A program made the position numbers and the translations under genes. From Diphasiastrum complanatum (lineage: Eukaryota > Streptophyta > Lycopodiopsida > Lycopodiales > Lycopodiaceae): DNA of 64,000 nucleotides. Each line of letters opens with the position of its first letter. The stretch's first letter is position 1. The notes under the pieces were generated by a model. It was not told the origin of the DNA. It saw nothing but the letters and a program-made list of their open reading frames with translations, and made no database searches. The DNA lies in NCBI GenBank assembly GCA_029204225.1, contig CM055102.1, positions 8,629,456 through 8,693,455 on the forward strand, written 5' to 3'. Positions 24,299-36,227 of the stretch are shown in pieces.

Positions 24299-24778
24299 TG
24301 AAAAATTTCATTGGTTCTAGCGAAGTCTAGAGAGCTTGGATCGATGTGCAATCACCTCACGCGATCTAGGCATGATTAAAAGAAGTCTAGGGATCAATAA
24401 ATTCTAGAGAGAGAAAATGACTTTCTAGAGAGAGAAAACATGCTTTTCCAGTCTGGGCAGAGTGCTTGGTATGAGGGGAGGTGGTGAATCCCACCAAAAC
24501 TATAAGGGAATGCGGGTTGCGACTTAGGGCGAGAGCTCCAACCAACTCTCAGCTTCCCTTGCTGGAATGTTGTCTAGGCGCCCGCCTTGGCATGCCAGCG
24601 CCCCGGAGACTAGGGTCAGTCATACACTTGAAATTTAACCTTCTCAAACTTATTAATAAAGTGGGATTTTCCTCAAACTGACTTTGATTACCTTCTGGGT
24701 TTCAGTGTTTGGTAAAAGCGCCAATTGTAAGGCCGCTTCAAACTTTTCGATCTGGCACATAGCTGAGGGTCGTATCCT

Positions 24779-24853
24779 GGGACGCCAATGGTATGTCGTC
24801 GGGACCATTCAATCCGGGACGCCAACGGTATGTTGTCGGGACCATTCAGTCCA
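24779..24853 (+). repeat. Two tandem copies of a 37-bp unit
   Basis: GGGACGCCAA(T/C)GGTATGT(C/T)GTCGGGACCATTCA(A/G)TCC occurs twice back to back, differing at three positions. Confidence 0.9.
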
Positions 24854-25026
24854 GGAACTGGTTGTCTTCATATCTGTCGCAACTTGTGGTTCCGAGTGTT
24901 CCTTGCATGAACGTGAATGGGTTAAGCTCTTGGGGAACGGGCTCTAACCTGTCGGCTGAGTTGGATAGCTTGCTTGGGTGGAAGTTACATGTTTATGGCT
25001 GTCCAGTTTGGCGTGGTGCCAGGTTG

Positions 25027-26080
25027 TGAAGTGAAAAATGATCAACGCAAATTGCTAATATCAATCAGGCTTTGTATCGAAACAAAATGAAATGAAGCGA
25101 AACTAGACGAAACGAAACAAAGCAAAGCAAAACTTGAACGAGCACTGATATTGACATTGTTGAAGCAAAATCAAATTAATCGCGAACGAAATGAATTCGG
25201 ATGGATTTTATATATGATTGCTGGTCACTGCCTGCTATATCATTCCTACAATCCTCCAGAAAGTAGACAGACACTGCTGATCTACGTTATAAATTAATAC
25301 AACATTCAACAAAACTGAACCAGTGTGCAGAATTGATAAAACAAGTGAATGAGATAGCAGATAGTAATTCATTCAAGATCAGACAAAATTGAGAGTGATA
25401 TGTGCATAATAGCTACAGTATCATCTATTGATTCTCTTAATTTTGAGTGTTGTATGACAGATCCACACAACGCATTGGCGTGAGAGAAAATAGTGTTCTC
25501 TCAAAAGTAGCGTCTCACTTACTAGCAGACTTATTGGATCTCTGTGAATCCTGCTTACAAAATTGTCTCGCTCACAGGCAAACTTCCGTATTATGTATAT
25601 TTTCTATCTGCTACTGTATATATCTTATACATCTAGTAATTGCATATGTTCAAAGTAGCATATCTGATTAGATAGACTAAACAATCTATAACTAATCATG
25701 GATTACAAGAGAGGTGGATTAGGCACGTCCTAACGCTCTTCCGTTGACGTCATCATATCAAATCCGAGTTTTTGTACTTCATGGTATTTGCATGATCTTC
25801 CTGATCCTTTGGACGTGAAGGTCAAAAAGTGTCGCGAAGATTTTCGTGTCGCTTCGAGTCGTTTTACTTTTGCGTCGTCTGACTTTCTCCTGTTGTATCA
25901 CAAAAACTTTTCTTTCGCAATCATTTTGCGTTCGTGTCTTTTGGTCAAGATGTTCGCGAACATTTTCGCTTCTTGTCTTTTCGTCAGGATGTTCGTGAAC
26001 ATTTTTGCTTCGTGTCTTTTCGTCAAACTGAGGGCTAAAAGCTAGCAAAGCTTTGGAAACAGAAACATTTTGTTTCTTCA
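25027..26080 (-). repeat. 3' LTR of the copia element, with 39-bp repeats in U3
   Basis: The LTR runs TGAAGAAAC... to ...CACTTCA on the minus strand. Within its U3 half, units starting at 25922, 25961 and 26000 repeat every 39 bp. They carry TGTTCGCGAACA, a 12-base palindrome, then its decayed form TGTTCGTGAACA, and the third unit is partial. Confidence 0.9.
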
Positions 26081-26150
26081 ACTCTCTCTCAAAGCGTGGT
26101 AGCTTGATGACTCCAAGACTGCTCCTCTGTTTCTCGAACAGACCTTTGTC

Positions 26151-27705
26151 TTAGGCCTTTGTGAAAATTTCAACCACCATCTCCTTTGTTCCAATGAAAA
26201 TAGTTTGTAGCATCTTCTTCTCGATCAGATCCCTTATCAAGTGATACTTGATTGAGATGTGTTTTATCCTTGAGTGAAACACATGATCCTTTGTTAGATG
26301 TATTGCAGATGTATTGTCCATCTGCAGAATCAGAGGCTCATTCCTTGTTTCGCCCAGTTCGTCAAGGAACTGTTTGAGCCAAATGATTTCATTAGCCATC
26401 TTTGCTGCTGCAACGTACTCTGCTTTGCAAGATGACTGAGCCACAATGGTCTGCTTCTTGCTGACCCAGAAAATTGCTGCTCTTGACGCAATGGTGCATA
26501 TTCCTGAGACACTTTTGTAGTATTCCTTGAGAGATACCCAGCTAGCATCACTATAGGAAAGCATTTGGAACCCTGCATCATGAGAATAACACAAACCAAA
26601 ATCCTTCGTTAATTGAAGGTATTGCAAAAGTTGTTTTGCAATCTTCCAATGAGTTGAGCCTGGATTTGTACAAAATTGGCTCATCCTGAACACGGCATAA
26701 GCATTGTCAGGATGTGTGTTATCTACAAGGTACATCAGCGATCCGATCAGCTTTCTGTTTGGTGTAAGCTACATCAATTCTCTTTCTTCTTCAGTCTTTG
26801 AACAGTCTTTATTCGTCAGGACTATTCCTGCAAGCATTGGAGTATTTGTTCCTTTGCAATTTAGCATCCCAAAATCTTCTAAGATCTTTTGGGTATATCT
26901 CGACTGATGAAGGTACAATTTACCTCCCTCATAGTCCCTGTTAATCTATAAGCCTACATCTGGCTTCTCCCAGGTCTGCAATCTCGAAATGTTTCGAGAT
27001 GTCATACTTCACCTTAGCAATAAGCTCTTCACTTTTGTAGAGTATTAGAGTGTCATCCACATATACAGCTACAATGATGATCTTCACATCTGTAATTCTT
27101 ACATAAACATTGGAATCAGCCATTAGTGGCTTGAATCCTAAGGATTTTAGGGTTTGATATTTCTTCTTATACCATTGTCATGCTGATTTCTTCAGATCAT
27201 AAATACTCCTATGCATTCTGCATGCATAAGTAGGAAGTGAATTTGAAATGTAGCCTGGAGGTTGATCCATGTAGACTTCTTCCTCTAGCTCACCATGCAA
27301 GTATGTTGTCTTTTCATCCACGATGTGAATCCTGAGATCATAAGCAGCTGCATATGCAAACAATAAACATAGGGACAAATGTTTCACGACAGGAGAGAAG
27401 GTCTCAGCATAGTCAATACCATATCTCTGAGAAAACCCCTTCGCTACAAGTCGTGCTTTATACTTAGAAATATCTCCATTCGGTCCATACTTCAGCTTGT
27501 ATACCCACTTGTAATTTACAGTCTTTCGCTTATCTGGTAATGGCTGCAACATCCATACCTGATTCTTCCTCATGGATTCCATCTCCTCATTCATGGCTTG
27601 GATCCATTTGTCCTTCTCTGGACATTCAATTGCTTCCTCAAATGTTTGTGGTTCTCCACTGAATCCACAAAACTCTTTTGATGTAGAAGCTGAGCTGTCT
27701 GGCAC
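26151..27705 (-). pseudogene. Copia reverse transcriptase and RNase H
   Basis: From 27640 downward: EEAIECPEKDKWIQAMNEEM, YKWVYKLKYGPNGDISKYKARLVAKGFSQ (in separate blocks), then DYAETFSPV and EEEVYMDQPPGY. The catalytic box AVYVDDTLIL is present near 27060, in a different frame. RNase H is at 26735-26151: AYAVFRMSQFCTNPG, then YSDASWVS, QSSCKAEYVAAAKMANEIIWL, and VFHSRIKHISIKYHLIRD. Frames break at about 27180, 26940 and 26740. The usual DVKTAFLHG is altered to VDEKTTYLHG. Expected copia length is otherwise nearly kept, so damage is by point changes rather than deletion. Confidence 0.88.
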
Positions 27706-29504
27706 AAATCTTGCTGGCGCTCTTCATTCTCTTGTCAGTCTTCTAGGAGATCCTCCTAGAACTACAATGCCTTTGCCTTTGTCTGCTCTGCTAGGTTCGG
27801 AACCATTTCGATTTACAGGTATTGTAGCAGTAGGCTGGCTTGTGAATCTTTCTTCGTCTGATTCCTTACTCGAATGAGGTGCGACTCAAACATCTTCGTC
27901 TGAGTGTTCGTCCTCTGCTCCCTCTATCACAGTTGGTAGACCATAGTATTGTCTTCCAAGGACTTCATAACAGACAGGATCAGTGTTGGCCATCGTTTTG
28001 CTCTCATTGAATTTGACATCTCTAAGTGTCTTCATTGTGTTTTTCTCTGGCATATAGACTCTGTAGTATGATGAATGATTGTCATATCCTACAAGATATT
28101 CTTGTTCTGCTTTCTCATCAAGCTTCTTTTGAACCTTATCAGAAACATGTGCATAAGCTACACAGCCAAAGATACGGATGTGAGTCGGATTGGGTTTTCT
28201 ACCCCACCATAATTCTTGTGGTGTCGTGTGAGGAACACCAGACTTTTATGTCATGTTCTGAATGTAAGCAACTGTAGCTACTGCTTCAGCCCACAGCACT
28301 CTTGGAGCCTTTGAATAGGCCATCATGCAGCTGGCACCTTCCATTAGAGTCATGTTCTTTCTTTCTGCAACATCATTGTGCTGCGGTGTGTAAGATGTAG
28401 TTCTTTTGTGAATGATTCCATGATCATTGCAGAAGTCAGTGAATCGATTTGAGATGTATTCTCCACCTCGATCTGTTCTGATCTACTTCACCTTAGTTTC
28501 TATGCATCTTTCTATCCAATTCACATACTCTATGAACTTGTCAAATGCTTCTGATTTATTGTGAATAAAGTAGACTCTAGCAAATTTACTACAGTCATCA
28601 ATAAAGATTATATAATACTTTAAGCCTCCAACTGAGATCACGTTGAAAGGTCCACAGATGTCTGAATGTACAAGCTCCAGAATCTTTGTAGTTCTGTAGG
28701 AGTCTTTGACGAAAGGAGTACGTGACATCTTACCCTTCAAACATGCATCACAGTTCATCGAACTGGTTGCATTCGAGATGCTCACCCCTGTGATTGCTCC
28801 ATAATGGCTTGCTTGATATAGTGCCATTGAATTCATATGGCATAGTCTCTTGTGCCATAGAGTATCTGGTGAATCATCATGAGTCTGATGCACTTGATCT
28901 GCAGTTAGACGTACCTTCAAGTGATACAGGTTGTCTTTTCTTCTACTTTGAGTGATTAGTGTACTGGTACTTGCATCAATCATGTTGCATGCTTCGTCCG
29001 AGAACGTTATACGCATCTCTGCATCAGCTATTCTTGCCACTGATAGCAAGTCTTGTTGCAGTGTAGGCACGAACAGAACGTCTTCAAGTTGTCTGTCTCT
29101 GCCGTTTGTGTTGAGCCATAGTGAACCAATACCATTCACTGATGCTTTGATCCATCTCCAAGAACGATAAATCTTGATGGATCTGCACTATGAAAATCAG
29201 ACATGATCCGTCTTGATGTAACGAAGTACGAGGTAGCCCTTGAATCAAGGATTACCTCATGTGTGTCAAGTGTTGATACTACACACATGTTCGCACAGAT
29301 GTAGGCGGTCGAATTTCCATGATTGGATTTTTCTTCGCCCATCTTTGAGCTCTCTGGCTCCTCGACATAGGACGAACTATTGTTGTTCTCCTGTCTTCTT
29401 TGAGCTAATTTGTTTCTTGGGTTTTGGCGGCAGTCCATGGCTGCGTGGCCCTTCTTATGACAGTAGATACACTTAATTTTTGGATTTAGCCAACATGAAT
29501 CCAT
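27706..29504 (-). pseudogene. Copia gag zinc knuckle, protease and integrase
   Basis: At about 29470 the CCHC knuckle reads CIYCHKKGHAAMDC. The protease motif near 29240 reads ILDSRATS in place of the family's DSGA(T/S), so the catalytic loop is altered. The integrase zinc-binding part is at 28860-28740 (LWHKRLCHMN, then CDACLKGKMSR). The core starts HSDICGPF and continues FIDDCSKFARVYF at about 28600. It then stops at 28483 and continues in broken frames with DRGGEYISNRF and QHNDVAERKN down to about 28300. The C-terminal part gives RIFGCVAYAHV. Together with the flanking gag and RT this is one inactivated polyprotein. Confidence 0.85.
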
Positions 29505-30320
29505 CCTTTGTTCTTACATTTGTCTTTGCTGGCTCCTTCTGCTTGTTGATCTTGATCTTGCTTTCGATCTGACTCCCTCTTAGGCTTGAATTGCTTCTTT
29601 TTCTTTTCTTTGTTGTTGTAGAGGGCTTGGTCAGAAGCATCTTTGTGATCAAGGTGCTCTCGAGCTTCGACTTCTTCTCGAATCTCGACAACTGCCTTTT
29701 TTAGTGTCATTGCAAGATCTTTTGCTAGCAGCGTTCTAGTTGTTTGGACGGATCTTGGTAAGGCTCTCAATAGATAGGTAAGCTGCTTCTCTGCTGACAC
29801 TGCATTTTTTGCTCCAGAATTGTGTATTGAAAGGAATAGATCCTTCATATTCCTAATGAAGGAAGTGAGGTCTTTACCATCCCACTGCAAGTTTGTCAAC
29901 TGATCTTCGAGGAGCATGATCTGACTACATGATTTCATCTGAAATCTTGTGAGTAATGTATCCCACACCTCTTTTGCTTTAGATATTGTAGTCAGGTCAA
30001 GATTCAGGCTATCCTCGATGGATGAAGATAACACGACTATTGCCTTGTCATTCTCCTCCCTCCATTCGCATAGCTCCTTGCCTGTAGTTGTGGGCATCTC
30101 CTCGGTGCCATCTACCTAGGGAAATAATCCTTCTCCCTTTAGTATTAGCGAGGTCTTAACCTTCCATGCTAGGAAGTCAGATCCTGATGAATTGAGGATT
30201 GTATATTGCTTATTGAATCCATTACTGTGAATTGTGTTCTCACTTGTTGATGGCTCTTTGTTTGAATGCTTAGCCTTCTGGATCTGATAGCTTTGCGGCT
30301 TTGTTAGACTATGACAGGGT
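29486..30320 (-). pseudogene. Copia gag capsid region
   Basis: One frame, apart from a single TAG near 30114, runs from just after the primer-binding site. It includes YTILNSSGSDFLAWKVKTSL, the N-terminal pattern of copia gag, then AKEVWDTLLTRFQ, a UBN2-type block, and LLRALPRSVQTTRTLL. A Lys/Asp-rich tail follows, then a frame change into the zinc knuckle. No ATG lies near the expected start, so the true start codon is lost or unclear. Confidence 0.85.
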
Positions 30321-30333
30321 GGCTCTGATACCA
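30321..30333 (-). other. Primer-binding site, initiator tRNA-Met type
   Basis: On the minus strand this reads TGGTATCAGAGCC, one base after the 5' LTR end ...GCTTCA. It matches the complement of the initiator tRNA-Met 3' end used by most plant copia elements. Confidence 0.9.
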
Positions 30334-30334
30334 C

Positions 30335-31382
30335 TGAAGCAAAAAATGATCAATGCAAATTGCTAATATCAATCAGGCTCTGTAATGAAACAAAACGAAA
30401 CGAAGCGAGACTGGATGAAACAAAACGAAACGAAGCGAAACTTGAACGAGCACTGATATTGACATTGCTGAATCAAAATAAAATTAATTGCGAATAAAAT
30501 GAATTCGGATGGATTTCAGATATGATTGCTGGTCACTATCTGCTATATCATTCCTACAATCCTCTAGAAAGTAGATAGAAACTACTGATCTACATTATAA
30601 AGTAATACAGCATTCAAAAAAACTGAACCAGTGTGTGAAATTGATAAAACAAGTAAATGAGATACACAAGTGATAGCATATAGTAATTCATTCAAGATTA
30701 GACAAAATTGAGAGTGATATGTGCATAATAGCTACAATATCATCTACTGATCCTCTTGATTTCGAGCGCTGTATGATAGATCCACACAGCGCATTGGCGT
30801 GAGAGAAAATAATGTTCTCTCACGAGCAACATCTCGCTTACTAGCAGACTTCTTGGATCTCTGTGGATCCTGCTTACAAAATTGTCTCACTCACAGGCGG
30901 ACTTCTGTATTCTGTATATTTTCTATCTGCTACTGTATGTATCTTATACATCTAGTAATTGCATACATTCAGAGTAGCATATCTGATTAAATAGACTAAA
31001 CAATCTATAACTAATCATGGATTACAAGAGAGGTGGGTTAGGCACATCCTAATGCTCTTCTGTTGATGTCATCATATCAGATCAGGGTTCTTGTACTTCA
31101 TGGTACTTGCATGATCTTCTTGATCCTTTGGAGTGTGAAGGTCAAAAAGTGTTGCAAAGATTTTCGTGTTGCTTCAAGTCATTTGACTTTCGCGTCGTCT
31201 GACTTTCTCTTGTTGTATCACGAACACTTTTCTTTCGTGAACATTTCGCGTTTGTGTATTTTTGTCCAGATGTTTGCTCTTTTTGTCAAGATGTTCGCGA
31301 ACATTTTTGCTTCGTGTCTTTTCGTCAAATTGAGGGCTGAAAGCTAGCAAAGCTTTAGAAACAGAAACGTTTTGTTTCTTTA
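30335..31382 (-). repeat. 5' LTR of the copia element
   Basis: It is 1048 bp and collinear with 25027-26080. The 39-bp U3 repeats are reduced here to one clear TGTTCGCGAACA unit plus remnants. Confidence 0.92.
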
Positions 31383-31393
31383 GGTTGGTTTCA

Positions 31394-31530
31394 TTCGTGA
31401 AGAAGCTTTGAGTTGGTTAAGTCTGATGTAAGTCAGACGACTTGCTTGGAATGGATGTTACTCATTCGTAACGAAGCTTCGAGTTAGTTAAGTTTGATGT
31501 ATGTCGGACGACTTGCTTGGAGGAAGTCAC
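31394..31530 (+). repeat. Two tandem units of about 70 bp
   Basis: AAGCTT(T/C)GAGTT(G/A)GTTAAGT, then TGATGTA(A/T)GTC(A/G)GACGACTTGCTTGGA, occurs twice in succession. It lies immediately right of the copia insertion, inside the older LTR element. Confidence 0.85.
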
Positions 31531-32022
31531 CCACATCGAGACCTCCGGGAATTGGCGCCAGGTTGGATCTCAATGTTGGTTTTCGAACTTCAATTTGGTT
31601 AAGTCTGGTCATTTGGCGAGTTGGTTGCTTGTATGTCAAGTGGGTTTGGATAGCAAGAGTTGAAAGCTGGGAAGCTAAGTCGTGGATCCCGGCTCCCTTT
31701 GGGATGCCTACGCTACATGAGGTATTAGAGTCGACTGGCCGGTCAGCTATGCAGATCTCACAGGGATGGCCATTGTTCAAAACAACTGTTGTGCAAGGTG
31801 CTGCCCACAGTGTAAGCATGGGTGCATCCACGGTCAGGGTGGTTGACAAAATGGGGGCTTGATGAGTCAAGGTGCTGCCCTTGAGGTGTAGCTTACAGTC
31901 AGTTTCTGCGGTTTGGGCCTGACATTGTTTGCATGTAGTAGGACAGATGAGAGAAAGTGCTGTCTAGGTAGGTGAAAGCACAGTCTGTGCCTTGTGGGGT
32001 GCGGGATGACATATTCGTGATA
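31531..32022. other. Interior of the non-autonomous LTR element; no gene supported
   Basis: Frames over 31484-31870 exist on both strands but overlap completely and show no domain. The part 31600-31720 recurs inverted at 34360-34417 plus 37885-37950. Confidence 0.5.
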
Positions 32023-32345
32023 ACCGTCGATCGTTCAGCTATAAGGGTTATTGACTAGATTTGGTGGGGCATTATTGAGGCAATGTGTTGCCTAACGGTA
32101 AAAGCACGGGTGTGTCCAAGATGGGGTGGTATGTTGCCGATCGTTTAGCTATAAGGGCTATCGACTAGATTTGGTGAGGGTGTTCCTGAGGCAATGTGCT
32201 GCCTAATGATAAAAGCATAGGTGCGTCCATGATCAGGATGGAATATTCGAGGATAGTTGTCAATCGTTTAGCTATAAGGGCTATTGACCAGATTTGGTGG
32301 GGCATGACTGAGGCAATGTGCTGCTTAATGGTGAAAGTATGGATA
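32023..32345 (+). repeat. Tandem array, three units of 110-123 bp
   Basis: Each unit has (G/A)ATCGTT(C/T)AGCTATAAGGG, then (A/T)TTTGGTG(G/A)GG and TGAGGCAATGTG(T/C)TGC. Units start near 32029, 32139 and 32263. Unit spacing varies through small indels. Confidence 0.85.
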
Positions 32346-33302
32346 GTCAGAGGAGTGTTCTCTGTGGGCTGATTCTATGATTGTGGGCATGGCCAACAAA
32401 GGTCCTTTGGTAGGGCTATCTCAAAGGGGGACTTTGTCTTTGTTACATGTTTATAAACTTGCCCGAATGTCTTGCTTGTATGTATTTGTGGTGAGTCTTA
32501 GTACTCGTGCTTTGCCTGGTTTGCATGATTGCTTGTGATATAAGGAGCTGATGGCTCGAGAAGGAACCTTTTCTTTTGAAGACTGATACCATCAAACAAA
32601 GAGGACTACAAAATTTGTGGGACGGATTCGTAGTTCAAGTACTCACACATGAACAGCAACGAAATGACTCGATGTTTGCAAAGGAGGGATGACTAGCCTA
32701 TTTCTTGGGTTAGTTTCATTTGTGACAACACCGCCAGAAACAAACGAGAAGTCAAAAGTTGAAAAGGGCAATTTCAGGGGGAGATCTTCTATGGAACAGT
32801 TGGTCTTCATTTGGGATATCTGCCTTCGGAACTGAAACTCATTGAGCATGGGTGATATCTAGTGTCAGTTGAGTTTTTCCTTAAAAGGAGGAAAGACTAG
32901 GATCCTCTTCAGAGATTGGCAACGTCGAATCTGGAGCTCAAGGAGCTCAACACAAAGTGCATCAAGGATAAATCAAGAGCTCAAAAGAGTTCCAAAGTCA
33001 AAAGTTTGAAGCGATTGGGGCGAACATTTCAATGAAAAGCCTCTGTCACTAGTTAATAAGTTTCTTGGGTTTTACGTAAGCGATATAAAATCCACTTTTT
33101 CCAGACAAAGTGGTATTTTCAAGTTATGTATTTTTTCAGTATAAAGAGCTGAGCCTCCAACTTGTGGTGTGTCGGCTACAATGTTAATAAAAAATGGCCA
33201 GTAAATTGAGTACTAAGGCTAAGTAGCTTAAATGTATAGTTAATTTTAGTTGGGAGACACCTTTACTTTAATCTAACATCTGATGAGGACATCATATTTT
33301 AT
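32346..33302. other. Interior of the non-autonomous LTR element, no gene seen
   Basis: Only short frames without domains. It ends at the polypurine tract at 33303-33316. Confidence 0.5.
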
Positions 33303-33430
33303 AAAGGTGGGGCGAATGTTGTAAAGCTACCTTTACAAGCTTTACTTTCGGTGCCCCCGACGCCAGCAGCGCCACTGATGCTCCCGGCGCCACTATGACC
33401 ATAATCCAGCCTGCGCCAAGTTCCTCCAAA

Positions 33431-34339
33431 GAGGTAGGCCTACTGACCTCTAACGAGATAATCCATCTGAGATCAGTCATGGGCATGACAATAACCATAT
33501 ACTCTACAAAACTAAACTAATAGTGTAGATTGAAAGTGGATCTAAGTTTTGGAAAAGAGATATATAAAAAATACACATATGAGTATTATTTAGATATGTT
33601 CAGCTTCTAGCCTTTTACTATTTAAGAGAGAGAGAGAATGTTATGTCCCTAAAAGACATAATTAGATCTTTGTTCTCGATGTTTGGATTGTCAAACTCTT
33701 CTACTGAACCAAGCACCTCCATTATCACATTGCCATCACCATTGGCCTTGAAGTTTTGAATGCATGCTATGAAGGAGCCCTTAACATACTTCTTAATCTA
33801 GTGTAGTCTCGTTGTTCATTTTCTATTTACGACTTTCCACTCACACTAAATGTTGCCATGTCTGACTTTTATTTTGCATCGTTATTGAGTTGGAATGTCA
33901 TCATTATGAACAATATTCACATTAAGCATCTAGTGTTGTTAATCACCTAGGTTGGAGCACGAGGCTCCTAGGTACCCATTGTTGAGAGCAACAAGACTCT
34001 TGGAGAGCACTATTGCCATTTTTAATATGTAACGGTGGCACTACAAACAAATGATATTCTTTGAAGGGAATCGACATCTTTTTTCAAAATATAATTCCAA
34101 AACTTATTTAAAGAATGCCTAGTTTCTTATAAAATCATATCAAGTTTTGACATTGTCATAAATATGCATCCTATTTATATCTTGTGGAGTCCAAAATTTG
34201 CCCATGGGCAAAATGTTAGAATTACTGCATTGCTACAAGGGGAGTGAAAGGCTATTTTTGAAGAGAAATGACAATTATGATACACAAATATATGTTGAAA
34301 CCTTCTTGGTCAATCTATTCTCAACCAGGGACCAATATG
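33431..34339. other. No gene seen
   Basis: AT-rich sequence with no frame above 60 residues and no repeat I could match elsewhere in the window. Confidence 0.4.
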
Positions 34340-34746
34340 GCCAAATGGGGTGGAGAGACAATGTAGCGTAGGCATTCCAAAGGGAGCCAGGATCCACGAC
34401 TTAGCTTCCCAGCTTTCACTTAGAATTTTCTTTGCACACGAACACAGATCATGCTACACAGTAACACAGACAGAAAAACACTCTCCACAACAAGCTCACA
34501 TAGCAACTGTATTTCTCGAAATGAAATTACACTGTACATATAGTTGTTCACTCAGGCAACCCATGCATGACCCAGGTTGCCGTTGGCGGGACGCGTGTCC
34601 CATCGACTTGCCTCGTGGCGAGGCCAACTGATCCTTATCAACTGGTAGGACCCACAGTACAGTAACATAGTGATTCTACTTTAATTCTAACTCTCTCCCT
34701 TAAAGTAGAGTCTACTTTTTATACAGTCATATACATAGCTTTAAAG

Positions 34747-36227
34747 TCAACAAACTTTAAATACAGAAAGCTTTGATCTAAACTTATCAAACCTTTCTCC
34801 AACAAGTGGCTTAGTGAAAATATCAGCTAGTTGTTCTTTTGTGCTACAATGAACAACATGAATTTCAAGACTCAACAGCCTCTCACGTATAAAGTGATAT
34901 TGAATCTCAATGTGTTTAGTTCTCGCATGGAACACTGGATTCTTTGCTAGCTGAATGCCACTCTGACTGTCACTATGTAATGTCGTGGGATTTTTCTGCT
35001 TCATGCCAACTTCTTCCAAGATTTGTCTCAACCATAAAGCTTCATGTGCTGCACTACACATTGCCTTATACTTTGCTTCTATGGTGGAAAGAGCAATTGT
35101 ACTTTGCTTCTTACTAGACCAGGAAAAGCAACTACCACAAAACTGGAATACATACCCTGTGGTGGATCTACGATCATCATAGTCACCTCCCCAATCCGCA
35201 TCCACATAGCCACACAACTCAGGCAAACCATCATGCTTTCTGTAAATCAAGCCATAATCTGAAGTGCCTTTCACATAATGCAAAATGCGTTTAGCTGCCT
35301 TCCAATGCATTTTCGTAGGTGCTGCCATAAATTGACTTACAATGCCAATAGCATAGCATATATCTGGTCTAGTCGTGGTAAGGTAAATCAAGCTCCCTAC
35401 TAACTGCGTATACAGTGTATCATCAAATGACTGTGACTCATCAAGCTTAGACAGCTTTTTACCTGGTTCAATGGGAGTATTCATTGGTTTGCAATCCTGC
35501 AACCTAAACCTGTGCAGCAATTCTTTGACATACTTCACCTGTGTTAAACCCACTTCGTGTCCTTTTTGCCACACCTCTACTCCAAGGCAATAATGCATCA
35601 GGCTGAGATCTGTCATCTCAAATTGTTCCATTAGGTCTTTCTTGATCATATCTATCATCTCTTGATTATTTCCCGTAATAATCAAGTCATCAACATAAAG
35701 AGCAATCAAAGCAACCATACCATCAAAGCATAAGACATATAGATTTGGATCAGAGTGTGTTCTCACCATTCCCTTTGAACGAAAGTAGGCATCAATCATG
35801 CTATACCATGCACGTGGTGCCTGTTTAAGACCATAAACTGCTTTCTTCAAGCGACATACTTTATTTTCATATCCCTTCGTTACAAAGCCTTCAGATTGAT
35901 CCATGAACACCTCTTCTTCTAACTCACCATTTAGAAAAGTAGATTTCACATCCATCTGATGCCAAGCCAACCAAAATGTGAAGCTAAAGCAACAAGTAGA
36001 CGTAGAGTATTCCACTTACATACTGGCGCAAAGGTCTCCTCATAGTCAATGCCTTTATTTTGTGCATACCCTTTGATCACCAATCTTGCCTTGTGCTTTG
36101 CTATACTTCCATCTGCATGATACTTAGTCCTATATACCCATTTGCAACCAATGGGTTTCTTGACAACTGGTGTTTCTACTAAGTCCCGTGTGCTATGCTT
36201 AGCAATTGACTCCATTTCCTCTCCCAT
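34747..36227 (-). pseudogene. Copia reverse transcriptase and RNase H, nearly intact
   Basis: The 422-residue frame 36015-34747 contains MDVKSTFLNGELEEEVFMDQ, KAVYGLKQAPRAWY, the catalytic IALYVDDLIITG, YCLGVEVWQ and a full RNase H (YVDADWGGDYDDRRSTTGY, STIEAKYKAM, KHIEIQYHFIRERL, ending in LADIFTKPL). The N-terminal RT part (EEMESIAKHSTRDLVETP, KPIGCKWVYRTKYHADGSIA, YEETFAPV) is in another frame at 36227-35946. One frameshift near 35990 therefore separates two otherwise good halves. The stop at 34747 lies 46 bases before the polypurine tract. This is the best-preserved pol in the window. Confidence 0.92.

Larger units (their letters stand above)
25027..31382 (-). mobile_element. Complete Ty1/copia element with LTRs and GGTTG target duplication
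   Basis: The 3' LTR is 25027-26080 and the 5' LTR 30335-31382. A GGTTG target duplication lies at 25022-25026 and 31383-31387. The primer-binding site TGGTATCAGAGCC is at 30321-30333, and a polypurine-type tract GAGAGAGAG lies just above 26081. Domains follow copia order on the minus strand: gag, zinc knuckle, protease, integrase, RT, RNase H. The 5' LTR now starts TA instead of TG. Many differences between the two LTRs are CpG to TpG/CpA, and both LTRs have drifted, so the insertion is not recent. It inserted into the LTR element at 24170-33430. Confidence 0.92.
24170..33430 (+). mobile_element. Non-autonomous LTR element, interrupted by a complete copia element
   Basis: About 120 bp beginning TGTTGTAAAGCTAC(A/C)TTTACAAGC at 24170 recurs at 33317 in direct orientation. 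The second copy follows a polypurine tract, AAAGGTGGGGCGAA (33303-33316), so it is the start of a 3' LTR; it is cut off near 33430. Without the copia insertion at 25027-31382 the element is about 2.9 kb and carries no recognisable gag or pol. A Ty3-like word, ATTGGCGCCAGG, at about 31548 may mark its primer-binding site. That would place the copia insertion inside the 5' LTR, but no CA end is visible just before it. Confidence 0.5.

Noticed and set aside
31484-31870. Paired 122-128-residue ORFs on both strands
   Set aside because: They mirror each other and lie in the interior of a non-coding LTR element.
32023-32345. Centromeric or subtelomeric satellite
   Set aside because: Only three diverged units, confined to the interior of one LTR element.
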